Assembly: GCA_001577185.1 (NCBI GenBank)
Contig: LSCM01000063.1
Location: 1 to 7,057 of the forward strand
Reading direction: 5' to 3'
Length of the DNA: 7,057 nucleotides
Source: Cloacimonetes bacterium TCS62
Lineage (GTDB): Bacteria; Cloacimonadota; Cloacimonadia; Cloacimonadales; TCS61
Under the pieces are notes generated by a model that was not told where the DNA came from, did no database searches, and worked only from the letters and a program-made list of their open reading frames with translations. Numbering within the stretch: position 1 is the stretch's first letter; every line of letters starts with the position of its first letter. The position numbers were made by a program, and so were the translations under genes. This document shows, piece after piece, positions 6,114-7,057 of the stretch.

Positions 6114-7056
6114 TTATCTCTTTAGTAGCTTTGTATTGTTGTAACCAACTTTTAAATTTTTTCTGTTTTAATTGTTCTTTATAATTTTCTTTTATGTCTA
6201 GGTACTCTTTACGAGATGGAGTACTTAAGTTACTAATATGATAGAAGAAAAACTCTTTTTGTTGCAAGGGTAAAACTGGGCTATAGTAACCAATTTCTCT
6301 TTTTACAGCATCATCTAGAATTATTTCACTCATTTCAATACCTGGTATAGTCCCCTTGAGAGATAGATCATTTTTTCTAAACCATCCATTCAAGAAAAAT
6401 AATTGATCATCGGGATCTGAACCTTTAATTATATTCCTTCTTAAATTTTGTACAAATCGTTTTGAATTGTCAAAGCGTTTTTTTGCACCTAATGCTTCTT
6501 TTATCTTTGGCAATGCTTCAGAAAATTTTAGAACTCTTGATCTACGTTTATCTAAGAGGAAAAGTAAAATGAAACCTTCATCTATTTCAATTATTTGGCT
6601 ATATTTTTCTCCTTTCCACATACGCAATAGATTAGCTTTGTAATCTTCGATCGGTCCTAAGATCTCAAAATATTTATTAACATCTTGCATTGGTGTGATA
6701 AAAATTTCATCCTCGTTCACATAATTCTTTAATTGTGAATAATATCTAGTTGAGTCGAAGACACTTTTGGTATTTTTAAAAGCCTCTTTTTTCTTAAGTT
6801 CGTGAATGTCTTTTTGTAACAGTTCAATTTTTATCTCTTCAAATGGTATGATTCCAGCTTTATATTCTCGTTTTTTTAGTAATATCAACCAGTTATCATT
6901 GTATTTTATGGGACTTGAAATATCTCCTGAACCAAGTGTATTTAACTTGTGTGAAATTTCTTCGGGTAATTCAGAATATTCAATTACAACATTACGTGGA
7001 AAGGGAGATTCTAGATGGTAACAATAGCTTAGAAAAGAAAATGATATATCCTTCTG
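6103..7056 (-). CDS. SurA/PpiD-like peptidyl-prolyl cis-trans isomerase, C-terminal part (enters from right edge)
   Basis: The frame is open from the right edge to the TAG at 6103, giving 317 residues; the N-terminus, with any signal or membrane anchor and SurA-N region, is outside. The first stretch is the second half of a parvulin rotamase domain: SELPEEISHKLNTLGSGDISSPI (28-50), then NWLILLKKRE (55-64) and PFEEIKIEL (71-79), matching the family pattern GeiSdPv..GwhIikl..r..pfeevk. Similar patterns recur near residues 149-187 and 254-295, spaced about 105 residues, so there seem to be three parvulin-like modules. The lysine-rich tail FKSWLQQYKA (301-310) resembles PpiD C-termini. Such proteins act in the periplasm on outer-membrane and secreted proteins. 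A TTG at 6888 is internal, because coding continues upstream of it. Modules 2 and 3 diverge strongly and may be chaperone rather than catalytic. The family call is good; SurA versus PpiD type is unresolved. Confidence 0.78.
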   Translation of the reverse strand, partial: QKDISFSFLSYCYHLESPFPRNVVIEYSELPEEISHKLNTLGSGDISSPIKYNDNWLILLKKREYKAGIIPFEEIKIELLQKDIHELKKKEAFKNTKSVFDSTRYYSQLKNYVNEDEIFITPMQDVNKYFEILGPIEDYKANLLRMWKGEKYSQIIEIDEGFILLFLLDKRRSRVLKFSEALPKIKEALGAKKRFDNSKRFVQNLRRNIIKGSDPDDQLFFLNGWFRKNDLSLKGTIPGIEMSEIILDDAVKREIGYYSPVLPLQQKEFFFYHISNLSTPSRKEYLDIKENYKEQLKQKKFKSWLQQYKATKEIKSY

Positions 7057-7057
7057 G

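Noticed and set aside
6886..6888. TTG as the start of the isomerase gene
   Set aside because: The same frame continues without a stop to the window edge, and the upstream residues complete the parvulin pattern, so the TTG is an internal Leu codon.
6806..7021. Plus-strand open frame opposite the isomerase gene
   Set aside because: It is antisense to the continuing coding frame and has no family resemblance.

Overview
The window looks like chromosomal DNA from an AT-rich bacterium. Recognisable Shine-Dalgarno (SD) sequences precede ileS, the DUF1015 gene and the forward-strand HAD gene. A SurA/PpiD-type periplasmic folding factor and a remnant of a diguanylate cyclase suggest a diderm (Gram-negative-type) organism. 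Low GC, a type-2-like IleRS and clear SD use would fit a candidate phylum of the FCB group such as Cloacimonadota. That placement is a guess; only a phylogeny of IleRS could settle it.

Layout. (1) From 3647 down to 1 on the minus strand lies a two-gene unit: ileS (1042 aa), then a DUF1015 gene running off the left edge. The DUF1015 ribosome site overlaps the ileS stop codon, so the two are probably translationally coupled. (2) A 231-bp divergent intergenic region separates ileS from a lone plus-strand gene (3879-4688) for a Cof-type HAD-IIB phosphatase. (3) A 329-bp gap (4689-5017) has no gene and only one structured inverted repeat. (4) From 7057 down to 5018, everything is on the minus strand again: the C-terminal 317 residues of a multi-module parvulin-type peptidyl-prolyl isomerase (entering from the right edge), a short remnant of a GGDEF domain, a HAD-IA phosphatase, and tRNA-Phe(GAA) with an encoded CCA end.

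The genes are mostly housekeeping: isoleucyl-tRNA charging, Phe tRNA, envelope protein folding and two unrelated small-molecule phosphatases. I see no phage, transposon, CRISPR, toxin-antitoxin or defence genes, and no convincing new multi-gene system. The points most worth a second look are the IleRS signature motif, which reads GIHH instead of the usual HIGH type; the decayed GGDEF tail wedged between the isomerase and HAD genes; and the three evenly spaced parvulin-like modules in the isomerase.
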